Of a stretch of 64,000 nucleotides of DNA, positions 9,101-18,328 are shown in pieces. The stretch is taken from positions 108,989,981 through 109,053,980 of the forward strand of contig JALMGJ010000002.1 in the NCBI GenBank assembly GCA_023362775.1, written 5' to 3'. A program made the position numbers and the translations under genes. The notes below the pieces were generated by a model, which saw nothing but the letters and a program-made list of their open reading frames with translations, ran no database searches and was not told where the DNA came from. The stretch is from Charina bottae (Eukaryota > Chordata > Lepidosauria > Squamata > Charinaidae). Each line of letters starts with the position of its first letter. Position 1 is the stretch's first letter.

Positions 9101-11368
9101 CTAAATGTCTCCCCTCAGCGTTGGTGCAAAAACCTCATCATAAGTCTGATTCTTTATCTGGGAAAAACCTTGTGCTACCAACCTAGCCTTATACTGAATA
9201 TCACCATTCACTAAGGTTTTCTTCTTATACACCCATCTACAGCCTATTGCTCTATGCCCCTCAGGCAGCCTAGTAGATTTGAAAACCTTATGAGAATTAA
9301 TGGCTTTCATTTCCACATCCATAGCAGCTCTCCATCTACTCTGCTCGGGTTGTGGCAACTTCAATACGTCCCTGTAATTACGAGGTTCATAATCAATAAA
9401 ACACACTTTTACATCACCTGGTGTATAACGTTGAGGTGGTATGCCCTTGTTAACTCTCTCAGATCTACGCAACACTGTAGCATCCTGCATCATTGGCACA
9501 CTAGGAGTTAATTCCTCTTCCTTCTTAATCACATCAGTGGCATCTGTCCGCTCTGAAAACTCAAAACTTCTCTGACTAGGAAGATAAACCTCACTACTCC
9601 CGTGTAATCTCTGCCAATTGCTGTGCTCACTAAAACTTGCTGACCTAGAGATAACAACTTTCCTGCCATCAGTGAACCTATATCCCTTGGTCCCTGGCTC
9701 ATACCCCACAAACGTCAGCTTCTGTGCTTTTGCCTGTCCTTTCCTATGTACTTCCTTATGCCCGTGAACATAGGCAGTGCACCCAAACACCTTCAAATGA
9801 GCTAATGGTGGCTTCTTGCCATATAACATATAATATGGAGTTTGGTTTACAGATACACTCCATAACCTGTTAATTAAATAATTAGCAGTTAATATTGCCT
9901 CTCCCCAGTATCCTCTTGATAACCCTGAGTCAGCAATGAGTGAATCCTTCACTGTCTGCAATGCCAAATTCCTACGTTCAGCCACGCCATTCTCAGCTGA
10001 ACTATGTGGGTTAGTTCTCCTATGCACAATGCCCCTTCTATGGAGCCATTGCTGAAAACTCCCACTCAGAAACTCTGTACCCCGGTCAGTTTGTAAACTA
10101 CACACCTTTGTGCTATACCTACGTCCCACAAACTGCACCCAGTTTCTAAACTTTTCAAATGTTTGACTTTTAGCTTTCAATAGGTAACAGAACCCAAATC
10201 TAGTGTAATCATCTACAATGACTAAAACATATTTAGCACCCCCTATTGAAGCTGGTAATGGACCAATTAAGTCAGCGTGAACTAATTCAAAACATTTATG
10301 TGACTTCCTATCACTGAATTTGCTCACAGGAAACACCTTTGACTTTGCAGCCTTACAAGCTGTGCAATCCAAATACACTTGGCACTTTTTCAATTCCATT
10401 CCAGAACTTGCTTCTGACATCTTTTCAATCACTTTGAAACTCGGATGTCCAAGCCGTCTGTGCCACAGGTGCGCACATAAATCATGTGTTGGCTTATTAA
10501 TCGTAGCTAAACCATGATGGCTGCTGCTTGTCCTGGCTTGTACAATTTCATAAAGACAGTTTTGCAAAATACCTTTGCCACAAACATTGTTATCTTTCAT
10601 AACAATACATTCATTATTACCAAACTGTACAGTATAACCCAGCTTAGCCTTCGGCTTCCGTTTCTTATCACAATGTTTCAACAAATGCCTTTTCGACCCA
10701 CAGTTAAAACATTTTCGTACATGCAAAACATTCTCAGAATATTCCTGAACAGAAACACTGTTTTGCTTAGCACTAATTACATTAGAACACTGCTGCCTCC
10801 TTTGTTCTTCTTCTAAAAGCCTGCTAGATAAGTATCTTATGGTTAAATCCTCCTCAGATAATGACCCGAAGCTCATTGCCAAAGTATCCCACGTTTCATT
10901 TAAAGAACTGAGAATTATATACACTTTGTTAGCTTCTGTAAATTGCATATCTCTCTGAGCCAATTCCTGGAACAACCCTGTCATAAAATGCAGGTGATCC
11001 CTTATATTATCAGATACCCCTAATCTAGCATGATAAAGTTTTCGTGTTAGTAAAACCTTATATAACGGTGAGCTTCTTAGATAAACATTCTTTAAAGCTT
11101 CCCAACACTTATAGGCTAACTGACAGTCTCTAACATAACACAACTGGCTATCTTCCAGACATAAAATTATGCTTGCCAATGCTCTATCGTCCTTTAGAGC
11201 AACTTCTTCATCTTCCAGGTCTGGTTCAGGGCAAAGTACACTCCTCCAAAGCCCTTCACGCCAAAGATACATTTCCATTTTATATGACCATGACGAATAA
11301 TTAGTGTCATTCAGTCTCTCCAGAGGAAATCCTCCCCCGACTGCAGGCAACATCTTCGCTGTGCTCAT
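9101..11368 (-). CDS. Copia Gag-integrase polyprotein, 755 codons, lacking protease
   Basis: One uninterrupted frame. Residues about 10-200 are a copia-type Gag, starting with the LNDTNYSSW block. A CCHC zinc knuckle (C220-C223-H228-C233) follows. The protease region, with its DSG motif, is absent; the frame passes straight to a pre-integrase H-H-C-C zinc site (H303, H308, C335, C338). The integrase core has D366, D428 and E464, with the last two spaced D-35-E. RT begins near residue 670 with RWVYKKK and YKARLVAQGF, and stops at VFAP before the catalytic box. Gag normally forms particles and integrase inserts the cDNA. Start at 11368 follows a 269-nt leader after the 5' LTR. The open frame across the protease deletion suggests either an in-frame loss or a very young deletion. 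Confidence 0.88.
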   Translation of the reverse strand: MSTAKMLPAVGGGFPLERLNDTNYSSWSYKMEMYLWREGLWRSVLCPEPDLEDEEVALKDDRALASIILCLEDSQLCYVRDCQLAYKCWEALKNVYLRSSPLYKVLLTRKLYHARLGVSDNIRDHLHFMTGLFQELAQRDMQFTEANKVYIILSSLNETWDTLAMSFGSLSEEDLTIRYLSSRLLEEEQRRQQCSNVISAKQNSVSVQEYSENVLHVRKCFNCGSKRHLLKHCDKKRKPKAKLGYTVQFGNNECIVMKDNNVCGKGILQNCLYEIVQARTSSSHHGLATINKPTHDLCAHLWHRRLGHPSFKVIEKMSEASSGMELKKCQVYLDCTACKAAKSKVFPVSKFSDRKSHKCFELVHADLIGPLPASIGGAKYVLVIVDDYTRFGFCYLLKAKSQTFEKFRNWVQFVGRRYSTKVCSLQTDRGTEFLSGSFQQWLHRRGIVHRRTNPHSSAENGVAERRNLALQTVKDSLIADSGLSRGYWGEAILTANYLINRLWSVSVNQTPYYMLYGKKPPLAHLKVFGCTAYVHGHKEVHRKGQAKAQKLTFVGYEPGTKGYRFTDGRKVVISRSASFSEHSNWQRLHGSSEVYLPSQRSFEFSERTDATDVIKKEEELTPSVPMMQDATVLRRSERVNKGIPPQRYTPGDVKVCFIDYEPRNYRDVLKLPQPEQSRWRAAMDVEMKAINSHKVFKSTRLPEGHRAIGCRWVYKKKTLVNGDIQYKARLVAQGFSQIKNQTYDEVFAPTLRGDI

Positions 11369-11625
11369 CTGTCTTCAGCCCCTTCTGGGCAGACACCGAT
11401 GATTAAAGACACAGACCTTATCAAAACGTCCTCCAGCTGCAAAACAAGTGTAGGAGAAAAAAACACACATGCAGACACGGAGCCTGGTAGAACTCCAAAT
11501 CACTCCAAATAGCCACACGACTCCTGGATAGGCTTCCAAAGCTTCCAGCTCACAGACTGCACACGATCCACCGATCCACAGCCAGTGCAAAGCCTTCCGT
11601 CGTCTATGGCGTCTCTGCCGCCTCT

Positions 11626-11637
11626 GGCCCATAACCC
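11626..11637 (-). promoter_or_regulatory. Copia primer binding site (initiator tRNA-Met, internal)
   Basis: The plus strand reads GGCCCATAACCC, identical to the anticodon-loop region of vertebrate initiator tRNA-Met as I remember it. The minus-strand RNA can therefore pair with that tRNA region. It lies directly beside the 5' LTR end when the LTR is taken to start at 11638. Drosophila copia primes from an internal fragment of the same tRNA. Confidence 0.75.
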
Positions 11638-12092
11638 TGTCGGAGGGGCGCGCGGAGATGGAGCGGCCTGCTTCTCTCCTAGGCACCAGTGATCCAAGTA
11701 CTATGCAGTAAATAGACTCCAAATCAGAAGTTAAACAAATATCCTATTTACTTTATATACATACGTATTTACAGATCACTTCCACAAGTAACAAATGATA
11801 CACCATCAACGATACAGCTTTCACGAGGTAAAAATGGGAATAATATGGAATACAGAATATCTCTGCATTTATAGTCAAACTGACCTATCACATTATAGGT
11901 CAATCTCGTTAACTACCACACCCAACCTAACTCTAAGCACCTGTTGAATGAGTCACACATGACACATCATTCCTACAACAATGGCTGCTAATTGGGTGAC
12001 TGTGCAGAATATTTCACCTTTTACCTAGAAATCAAGCCTCTCTGTATAATTTATATCTAGAAGTAAATTCCTGGGTTTATCAAACCCTAACA
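11638..12092 (-). repeat. Copia 5' LTR (higher-coordinate copy)
   Basis: 455 bp, TG...CA. In transcript orientation it begins TGTTAGGGTTTGATAAACCC. The last 21 bases next to the primer site differ from the other LTR; the remainder is identical. Confidence 0.9.
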
Positions 12093-12147
12093 TGTTTTGT
12101 TTTGTTTTGTTTTGTTTTGTTTTGTTTTGTTTTGTGTTTTGTTTTGT
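12093..12147 (+). repeat. (TTTTG)n microsatellite, right of copia
   Basis: Continuation of the tract at 8073-8124. It begins with the right copia target duplication TGTTT (12093-12097) and runs to the start of the next hAT element. Confidence 0.9.
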
Positions 12148-12640
12148 CAGAGCTTTCCAAACTGTGTGTCGGGACATGTTAGTGTGTCGGCTACAGTGTC
12201 TGGGTGTGTCGCGGCTGCTGCTGCCAACAAGCCCTGCCAGGATTCCGCGCAGGTCCTAGTGCCTGCCTTGTGCCTTGCTGCCTCCAAAGCTGCTGTGATT
12301 CCACGCAGGTCCTAGTGCCTGCCATGTGCCTTGCTCCCTGCAAACTTTCCCTGCCAGGATTCCGCGCAGGTCCTTGTGCCTGCCTTGTGCCTTGCTGCCT
12401 CCAAACCTGCTGTGATTCCACGCATGTCCTAGTGCCTGCCATGTACCTTGCTCCCTGCAAACCTGCCCTGCCAGGATTCCACGCAGGTCCTTGTGCCTGC
12501 CTTGTGCCTTGCTGCCTCCAAACTTGCTGCGATTCCACGCAGGTCCTAGTGCCTGCCTTGTGCCCTGCTGTAAGAGTGTGTTGTGAAATGATGCATGTCT
12601 AAAAAGTGTGTCACCAACATGAAAAGTTTGGAAAGCTCTG
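12148..12640. mobile_element. Non-autonomous hAT element, family B (copy B1)
   Basis: Ends CAGAGCTTTCCAAAC and AGTTTGGAAAGCTCTG form terminal inverted repeats. It is 493 bp long, with no transposase. The same family recurs at 58528-58786 with an exact 8-bp target duplication. Here the left flank is the (TTTTG)n tract, and a clean duplication is not visible. Its interior is a 117-bp tandem array. The short frames across it are array artefacts. Confidence 0.88.
12230..12575 (+). repeat. 117-bp higher-order tandem repeat (3 units)
   Basis: The landmark CTGCCAGGATTCC starts at 12234, 12351 and 12468, exactly 117 bp apart. Each unit consists of two related halves of about 58 bp, both with GATTCC-CGCAGGTCCT and GTGCCTGCC blocks. 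Confidence 0.93.
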
Positions 12641-13590
12641 TTTTAAGTGATGGTAGCTCTACTGCTGCTGAGAAGCAGAAACCCTCAGGTCTGATATGCT
12701 AATGAGGATGCTTTAGACAAGAGGTAAAATTTCCCCTCAATTGGAGGTTTGGACCAAAACCAGACTGTGGAACTAGGTAACTCTTTAGTCCAATCCCACA
12801 AGGAAACTATATAGGACAAATGCCTAATTGTAACTGCATCCAAGGTGATCCAACTGAAGTAAGTACTTCAGTAAACCTGAACTAAATGCATCTTTTCATG
12901 TATTTGATGAACCCAGAAAAAGACACAGCTTCTTTAAGGAACTGCCTACAGGCATAATGCCAGCACCTAATCATATTTCTCCTTTCCAGCCTACTAAACA
13001 GATATTTAGACTAAGCACAGAGAACTTATTTCCTGCTCTTTGCTAACTTATTTTAACCTCTCCTCTTTTTTTCATTTTTTTTCAATTTTTCATTGAATGT
13101 CATTACAAGGCATTTCCTGATGACAATAAAGCATCTACTTGAGATGGGCCTAATGACCTGGAAGTAATTGGAAGAGATGGCAAACAAAGATAGCTGCCAG
13201 ATCTCAAACAGGCCTGATATTTTATTCACACAAGCTTTTAGCTACTACAATCAATCTGGATCAGCTACTGTACTCATTAGGAGAACAGATAATTAAAGCT
13301 TGAGAAAGGCTGGGTATATGCACCTGGCAATATAAGACAACAAAGGAAGAGAATGAACTCATTTAAAATAATGGTCTTTTGCTTTTAGAAGAAACCACTT
13401 CTCTTTAGTCTTGATTGCCCTGCAGAGAACAAATGAAGGGACTGAGGCAAAGTGGTTTAGTCTAATTTATACAGGGTTAAAACATCAGGGCTGCAAAATT
13501 CCAGGGGATGGTTGCAAAAAGTAAAATAGGACTTACAATGGTAGTGTTTCATTCAAATAGGGAATATTAAACTCTAAGAAAATCTCTATA
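12641..13590. other. Unique DNA, possible conserved non-coding stretch
   Basis: No gene or transposon end is recognised. The section 13110-13350 is free of visible repeats and has several TAATTA-like and GATTA-like sites; it could be a regulatory element, but nothing proves it. Confidence 0.35.
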
Positions 13591-13868
13591 TTTATTTAAT
13601 ATTTTATTTTATTTTATTTTATTTTATTTTATTTTATTTATTATTTTATTTTATTTTATTTTATTTTATTTTATTTTATTTTAATTTAATTTAATTTAAT
13701 TTAATTTAATTTAATTTAATTTAATTTTACTATTTTATTATTTTATTTTATTTAATTTTATTTTATTTTTTATTTTATTTTTTTATTTTATTTTTTTATT
13801 TTATTTTATTTTATTTTATTATTTATCTTATTTTATTTTATTTTATTTTATTTTATTAATTTTATTTT
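13591..13868 (+). repeat. (TTTTA)n expanded microsatellite
   Basis: About 280 bp of TTTTA units with a TTTAA variant block near 13680-13728. It continues from the A-rich tail of the minus-strand SINE beside it, so it probably grew from that tail. Confidence 0.93.
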
Positions 13869-14141
13869 AATCCCACCTTTATTATTTTTATAAATAACTC
13901 AAGGCGGGGAACATACCTAATGCTCCTTCCTCCTATTTTCCCCACAAAGCAACCCTGTGAGGTGAGTTGGGATGAGAGAGAGTGACTGGCCCAAGGTCAC
14001 CCAGCTGGCTTTCATGCCTAAGGAGGGACTAGAACTCTCAGTCTCCTGGTTTCCTATTGGCTCCTTCCTAGGGCTGAGAGAGAGTGACTGGCCCAAGGTC
14101 ACCCAGCCTGCTTTCATGCCTAAGGCTGGACTAGAACTCTG
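13869..14141 (-). repeat. MIR/CORE-like SINE, tail and core (split copy, core duplicated)
   Basis: On the minus strand: a core with CTGGGTGACCTTGGGCCAGT and a tail ending GCCTTGAGTTATTTATAAA. A core segment of about 95 bp occurs twice in tandem. The tRNA-like head lies at 15381-15437, beyond an LTR-like insertion. Confidence 0.7.
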
Positions 14142-15380
14142 TGTGAAGAATAAAGCTTGTTGCCAGACCCTATTTTGGGTCATTTGGAAATTCAGGCAGC
14201 AAGCCAGGTTGTTATTAGAAATTAACCCGAAGAACAAGTGCTGAGTGTGGGATCCTTTAATTCAGAGGAGTGAGTTTGGCCAGCTTCCCCTTTGAATTGT
14301 TGGATCCAGGCCAGTAAGGACATCCTAATAACCCCTTGCAGCTGCATTTCAGTTGGGAGGGGGAATTTGGGTAGCTTGTTAGGCAACGCCCTTGAAGCCT
14401 AGCTGGTCCGAGCTTTTGATTGGGAAGTTGCCTAATAAAATAAGGAAAAGGAGAGCAAGAGAGAGAGTGAGTTCTCCAAAGGTCGTCAGCACCAACAGAA
14501 TGCTTTGTTATCATCCAAAGGGTTAGTATCCTCCAGCAACTTGCCTAAAATGCAATTTTATCTTACTGTGCCTGGGAAATGGATAAACAACAGCGTATCC
14601 AGATTTAACAAGATTAAGGAACTACAGTAAGTTTTAAGGAAATAGTTTTATTATTTTTAACTGTTATCCTGCATACTATGTTTTTAAAAGAATCCTACCT
14701 TAGTGTGTAAGTCTTAATTATATTTATTTAATAAAAATGTATATCTTACATGCTGGTGTTGTGGTCACATGCATATGGAAATTGGATTCTACCCGCCTGC
14801 CTAACCACTTGGCTTTTTACTACCAGGAGATTTTAGATGGTTGAGTTCCCAGGTTTGGGGCTTGAAGGGAGAAGTCATCCTTGGAGGTTTTGAGGTTTGG
14901 CCCAGAGCCCCCCAGCTTTCCCTAGGGCTGTGGGACTATAGTGATAGGGTGGTGGCAGCGAAGTTTGTCCTTTGGGTTGGTGCCCAAATTAGGAACATTT
15001 GGGTTGGTGCCCAAATTAGGAACATCTGGGTTGGTGCCCAAGTAGAGGCTGTTGGGTGGGTGCCCAAGCTAAGAACAGTAGGGGTTGGTGCCCAAACTAG
15101 TAACATCTGGGTTGGTGCCCTAAATTGGGATTTGTCTGCCCTTTAGGAGAGGGTTCTCATGAAGCTAATTAGAGAACCTGTATAAAACTATTCCAGGGTT
15201 CCTTTTACCACAGTTGTTGCTGAGGTGTGGATCCTGGTTAGTTAATTTTAAAAGGGCAGTGTTCCTTTTAGTTAATTGTGTGGGCCAGGAAAGGACAAGG
15301 GGGGAGGCGTCCAGCCAGGAGGCCTGTGAGCTGAAAGGTGAAAAGGAAGCGCCCCCCCCCCCCCCCGGATAATATTGACA
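14142..15380 (+). mobile_element. LTR-like insertion (possible solo LTR), about 1.24 kb
   Basis: It interrupts the SINE with the 5-bp duplication CTCTG (14137-14141 and 15381-15385) and has TG...CA ends. No second copy of its start is seen within the window, so a solo LTR or a short LTR-derived element fits best. TATA-like motifs lie at about 14423 and 15178, and AATAAA-like motifs near 14423 and 14729. A 33-bp tandem repeat is at 14970-15125 and a C16 run at 15350-15366. No retroviral coding sequence is present. Orientation is uncertain. Confidence 0.55.
14970..15125 (+). repeat. About 33-bp tandem repeat within the LTR-like insertion
   Basis: The phrase GGGTTGGTGCCCAA recurs five or six times with spacers of 15-22 bp. 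The 101-codon frame at 14841-15146 is its translation and not a gene. Confidence 0.88.
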
Positions 15381-15437
15381 CTCTGTCTTCTGGTTTCTAG
15401 CCCAGCACCTTAACCACTAGACCAAACTGGCTCTTTA
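15381..15437 (-). repeat. tRNA-like head of the split SINE
   Basis: On the minus strand it reads GAGCCAGTTTGGTCTAGTGG then TTAAGG and an AGAAACCAGAAGACAGAG segment. This is the head matching the core and tail at 13869-14141. Confidence 0.7.
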
Positions 15438-15443
15438 GTTGAC

Positions 15444-15536
15444 GTTGTTGTTGTTGTTGTTGTTGTTCACATAGCCTAGGACAAGTACAGTTCAATACAG
15501 TAGATTTATTTTTTAGTTGCCTATATGCTTCTCCCG

Positions 15537-15570
<34 letters not shown>

Positions 15571-15571
15571 G
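15444..15571. repeat. (TTG)n and (TC)n microsatellites
   Basis: About eight GTT units at 15444-15468, and about fifteen TC units at 15542-15571. Confidence 0.9.
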
Positions 15572-16267
15572 CTTGTTTTGCAGACTTTTGATAGTTGTTA
15601 TATTAATTATGTTACATTACCTCATTTCATAATGGTTATTTTATAATTGTTAGCTTCCTATGAAAAGGTAGGATAAAATATAAACAAATAAAACTAATCT
15701 AAATCAAATATATTCTTGATTTACAAAGTACTGAAAGTGTTTATTTCTGGATAAGAAACATACTTTCTTAGCTAGCTGCATAATGATAACTGAAGCTGCA
15801 TTCCTAAGCAAACTTACCAAGGAGTCAACTTCATTGAATTTACTACTAAATATGCATAGATCTGCGCTACTAGAATCGACGAAGTCAACCTTCTGCTCCT
15901 AGTCGCTTTTCTAAACAAGAAATTAAATGCATAGGACTTCCACAAATGTTTTTTTAAAAATAAAATAAACCCAGTAGAAGAATATCTTAAACATGCCAAA
16001 TTAAATATTCAAGAAATATTGAATAAGGTTGCATTTTTTCCCTGCCTAGTCCAATAAAAGTCAAACTCTAGAATCTCATTATGAAGCACAGTTTGCAATC
16101 TCCTAGGCAGTGTTTAGACTGGTAACCTTGTACCTTCAGATTACAAGTCCCATAGTATTGACCATCGACCATACTAACTAGGGTTTATTGGTGTTGTAAT
16201 GCAATAATCCAGAAGACACCAAGTTGCATACTGCTTTATAACCTTAACTTATATAATTCTGAGACTG

Positions 16268-16269
<2 letters not shown>
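15572..16269. other. Mostly unique DNA with a degenerate repeat near 16090-16230
   Basis: No gene is recognised. The phrases near 16140-16200 (AAGTCCCATAGTATTGACCATC) resemble a worn interspersed repeat common in reptile DNA; the family is not determined. Confidence 0.35.
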
Positions 16270-16309
<40 letters not shown>

Positions 16310-16310
16310 A
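16270..16310 (+). repeat. (CA)n microsatellite
   Basis: About 19 CA units at the 5' edge of the R4-like fragment. Minus-strand poly-valine/cysteine frames here are artefacts. Confidence 0.93.
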
Positions 16311-16312
16311 TA

Positions 16313-16831
16313 TTGCAGGCAGGAGCAGCATACACTGAACGGCACAACCAAGTATCTGGCATTGTGTACAGGAACATCTGCACAATGTATGGGCTAGACC
16401 CTCCAAAGTCCAGATGGGAGATTTCACAGAAGGTTGTGGAGAATAAAAAGGCTAAGATCCTGTAGGACTTACAGATCCAGATGGACAGGCAGGTACTGGC
16501 CAATCAACCAGACATCATGGTAGTAGACAAGGTCCAGAAAACAGCAGTGGTGATAGATGTAGTGGTGCCAAGTGACAGCAACATTAGGAAGAAGGAGTAT
16601 GAGAAGCTGGAGAAGTACCAGGCCCTGAAGGAGGAACTAGAGAGGATGTGGAAAGTAAAGGCCAAAGTGGTCCCAGTGGTGGTAAGAGCACTTGGGACTG
16701 TGACTCCTAAGCTGGGAGAGTGGCTCCAACAGATCCCAGGAAGAACATCGGAGCTCTCTGTCCAGAAGAGTGCAATGCTAGAAACAGCTAAGATACTGCA
16801 CAGAACCCTCAAACTCCCAGGCCTCTGGTAG
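16313..16831 (+). pseudogene. R4/R2-like LINE C-terminal fragment (restriction-like endonuclease)
   Basis: A plus-strand frame with one in-frame stop at 16468-16470, where TGG to TAG replaces the W of a KILWD-type motif. Before it the frame shows TERHNQVSGIVYRNIC and GLDPPKSRWE. After it comes NQPDIMVVDK, thirteen residues, then ID-VVPSD and KKEYEKLEKYQALKEEL. PD with a downstream D is the signature of the restriction-like endonuclease of R2/R4-type LINEs, which cuts target DNA. Reverse transcriptase is absent, so this is a 5'-truncated dead copy. The R4 assignment rests on remembered similarity; R4 elements are known in lizards. Confidence 0.65.
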
Positions 16832-16879
16832 AGGACCCGAGGTTGAGGAAGACATACACCACCCATAGGAGTGAGAAGG

Positions 16880-16905
16880 GTGTGTGTGTGTGTGTGTGTG
16901 TGTGT
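16880..16905 (+). repeat. (GT)n microsatellite
   Basis: Thirteen GT units after the R4-like fragment. Confidence 0.9.
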
Positions 16906-17473
16906 TCTCCTTGACGTTAATTCAACAGTACTTTAGCATTTTCATAATGAAAACTGAGTCTTAGTAAAGGTTACATTCTCTGTTCTACAACTGCATAATT
17001 TACATGATTGGCATGAGAAAACAGGCAAATCAGCATATTGGTGCACATTGTTGGTGAGAATGGTTCAAAATATTCACTCAAGCATTGAGTGTCCTTGCTT
17101 GCATCTCTGCATCTAACACAAGATGCACTTATCACACAGGCTGTTAGAGTGAAAACAAAAATAGGTAGGTGGAATTACACCAGGTGCAAAACCTTGAGCT
17201 GCTTGGGAGATAAGCATTGTGAAAATGTAATTAAACTAAGCTCCAATAATAATATGAATTTATAATGAAGCACTGATTCCTATAAATTTCAGAATGAATT
17301 ATATTTGTATTGTATGATAGTTATGATATTTATACATCATAATCTCTGATATCACACTCTCTTGCAAAGAGCTCAAGGGTTTATCTCTTGCTCCATAGTG
17401 TTATCCATGGAGAACAAACTAACCCAAACAAATATATTTAAATGTATTATTTGTGGATAGTGGTGACAATACA
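16906..17473. other. Unique AT-rich DNA, no gene seen
   Basis: No open frame, repeat or RNA signal is recognised. Confidence 0.5.
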
Positions 17474-17481
17474 TTAATAAC

Positions 17482-17885
17482 TAGGCTGACCATACGTCCC
17501 GTTTTTTTAGCATTTTTCAACCGTCCAGTCGTTTTGATAAAAATCTCAATTTTGTCCCATTTTTTAAACCCAGCATGAATGGTGCGGAAGGAGGATCTGA
17601 GCTGGAGCTGCCAATTGGAGGAAGCCCAGAAGAGGAAGCCCTCCCACCTATCAGCGCACAGCAAAGGAGGGCAGAGAGGCGGAGAGGAGGGCAGACCAGG
17701 GGACGGGGTTTGCAGACGGGAGCCATCGCATGGACCGGAGGGCGGGGTTTGCAGGTGGGAGCCAATCGCGGGGACCGGGGGCGGGGACCCCTGTCTTTTT
17801 CATGAATACGGAATATTAGATAGACCCCGTCCCGTTTTGCCATCCCAATGTCCTGTTTTTGTCTCAAGGAAATATGGTCAGCCTA
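17482..17885. mobile_element. Non-autonomous hAT element, family C (copy C1)
   Basis: Termini TAGGCTGACCATA and TATGGTCAGCCTA are inverted repeats. The 8-bp duplication TTAATAAC lies at 17474-17481 and 17886-17893. It is 404 bp with no transposase. Inside, near 17690-17790, are two to three GC-box/CCAAT-like units (GGGCGGGGTTTGCAGGTGGG, AGCCAATCGCG) related to those of families A and D. Confidence 0.92.
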
Positions 17886-17893
17886 TTAATAAC

Positions 17894-18032
17894 AGCAAGT
17901 TCTCCTATGTAATTTTCACTTTCTACTTAATCTGTATGAATTTTGGAAAATTGATATATTCCCAGTTTCTTGTGGCTTACCTGTTAGCACCATCTACAAT
18001 TAACATATGTTACATAGAGGTTGCTGTTGTTG

Positions 18033-18079
<47 letters not shown>

Positions 18080-18284
18080 TAGATTAATTATAGCTGCCCA
18101 CTCCAAAAGACTCTGTTAAATAGCAGAAGTAAGTATAAAAGAACTTCTAGCAGGGATGGGCAACCAGTAGCCCCACACCCACCCTTTGCTTCCCCCACCG
18201 TAGCTCAACCTCAAAATGTTAAGTGTAGCCTTTGGCCACCAAAAATTGTCCCATTTTTTTGGAAGGGGGAACCTTCTATTCTGA
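17894..18284. repeat. Unique DNA with (TTA)n tract at 18036-18078 and start of a short tandem repeat
   Basis: Fourteen or so TTA units at 18036-18078. From 18155 the phrase GGGATGGGCAACCAGTAGCC may be a worn hAT terminus, but no partner end is found. Confidence 0.5.
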
Positions 18285-18328
18285 TTGTCCCATTTTTTTT
18301 GTGGGTGGGGAACCTTCTATTCTGATTA
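18245..18328 (+). repeat. Two-copy tandem repeat of about 42 bp
   Basis: TTGTCCCATTTTTTT, a G-rich segment and GAACCTTCTATTCTGATT occur twice in succession. The 83-codon frame here is not a gene. Confidence 0.8.

Larger units (their letters stand above)
8125..12092 (-). mobile_element. Ty1/copia LTR retrotransposon, internally deleted
   Basis: Two LTRs of about 455 bp frame a 3.06-kb interior in minus orientation. LTR ends are TG...CA, with the 5-bp sequence TGTTT on both sides; this is weak support because the flank is a (TTTTG)n repeat. A primer site matching the anticodon region of initiator tRNA-Met adjoins the 5' LTR, and a GAAGGGG polypurine tract adjoins the 3' LTR. The interior codes for Gag, zinc knuckle, integrase and part of RT in the order typical of copia. 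Protease, most of RT and nearly all RNase H are missing. LTR identity outside the U5 tip is complete over 434 bp, so insertion was recent. Copia elements are uncommon in amniotes. Confidence 0.93.

Noticed and set aside
13591..13868. Matrix-attachment or origin-like AT-rich element
   Set aside because: It is a simple TTTTA expansion continuing from a SINE tail; no other signal supports a special role.
16481..16831. Intact single-exon gene of 116 codons
   Set aside because: The frame continues upstream through an in-frame stop with matching LINE sequence, so it is a LINE pseudogene fragment.
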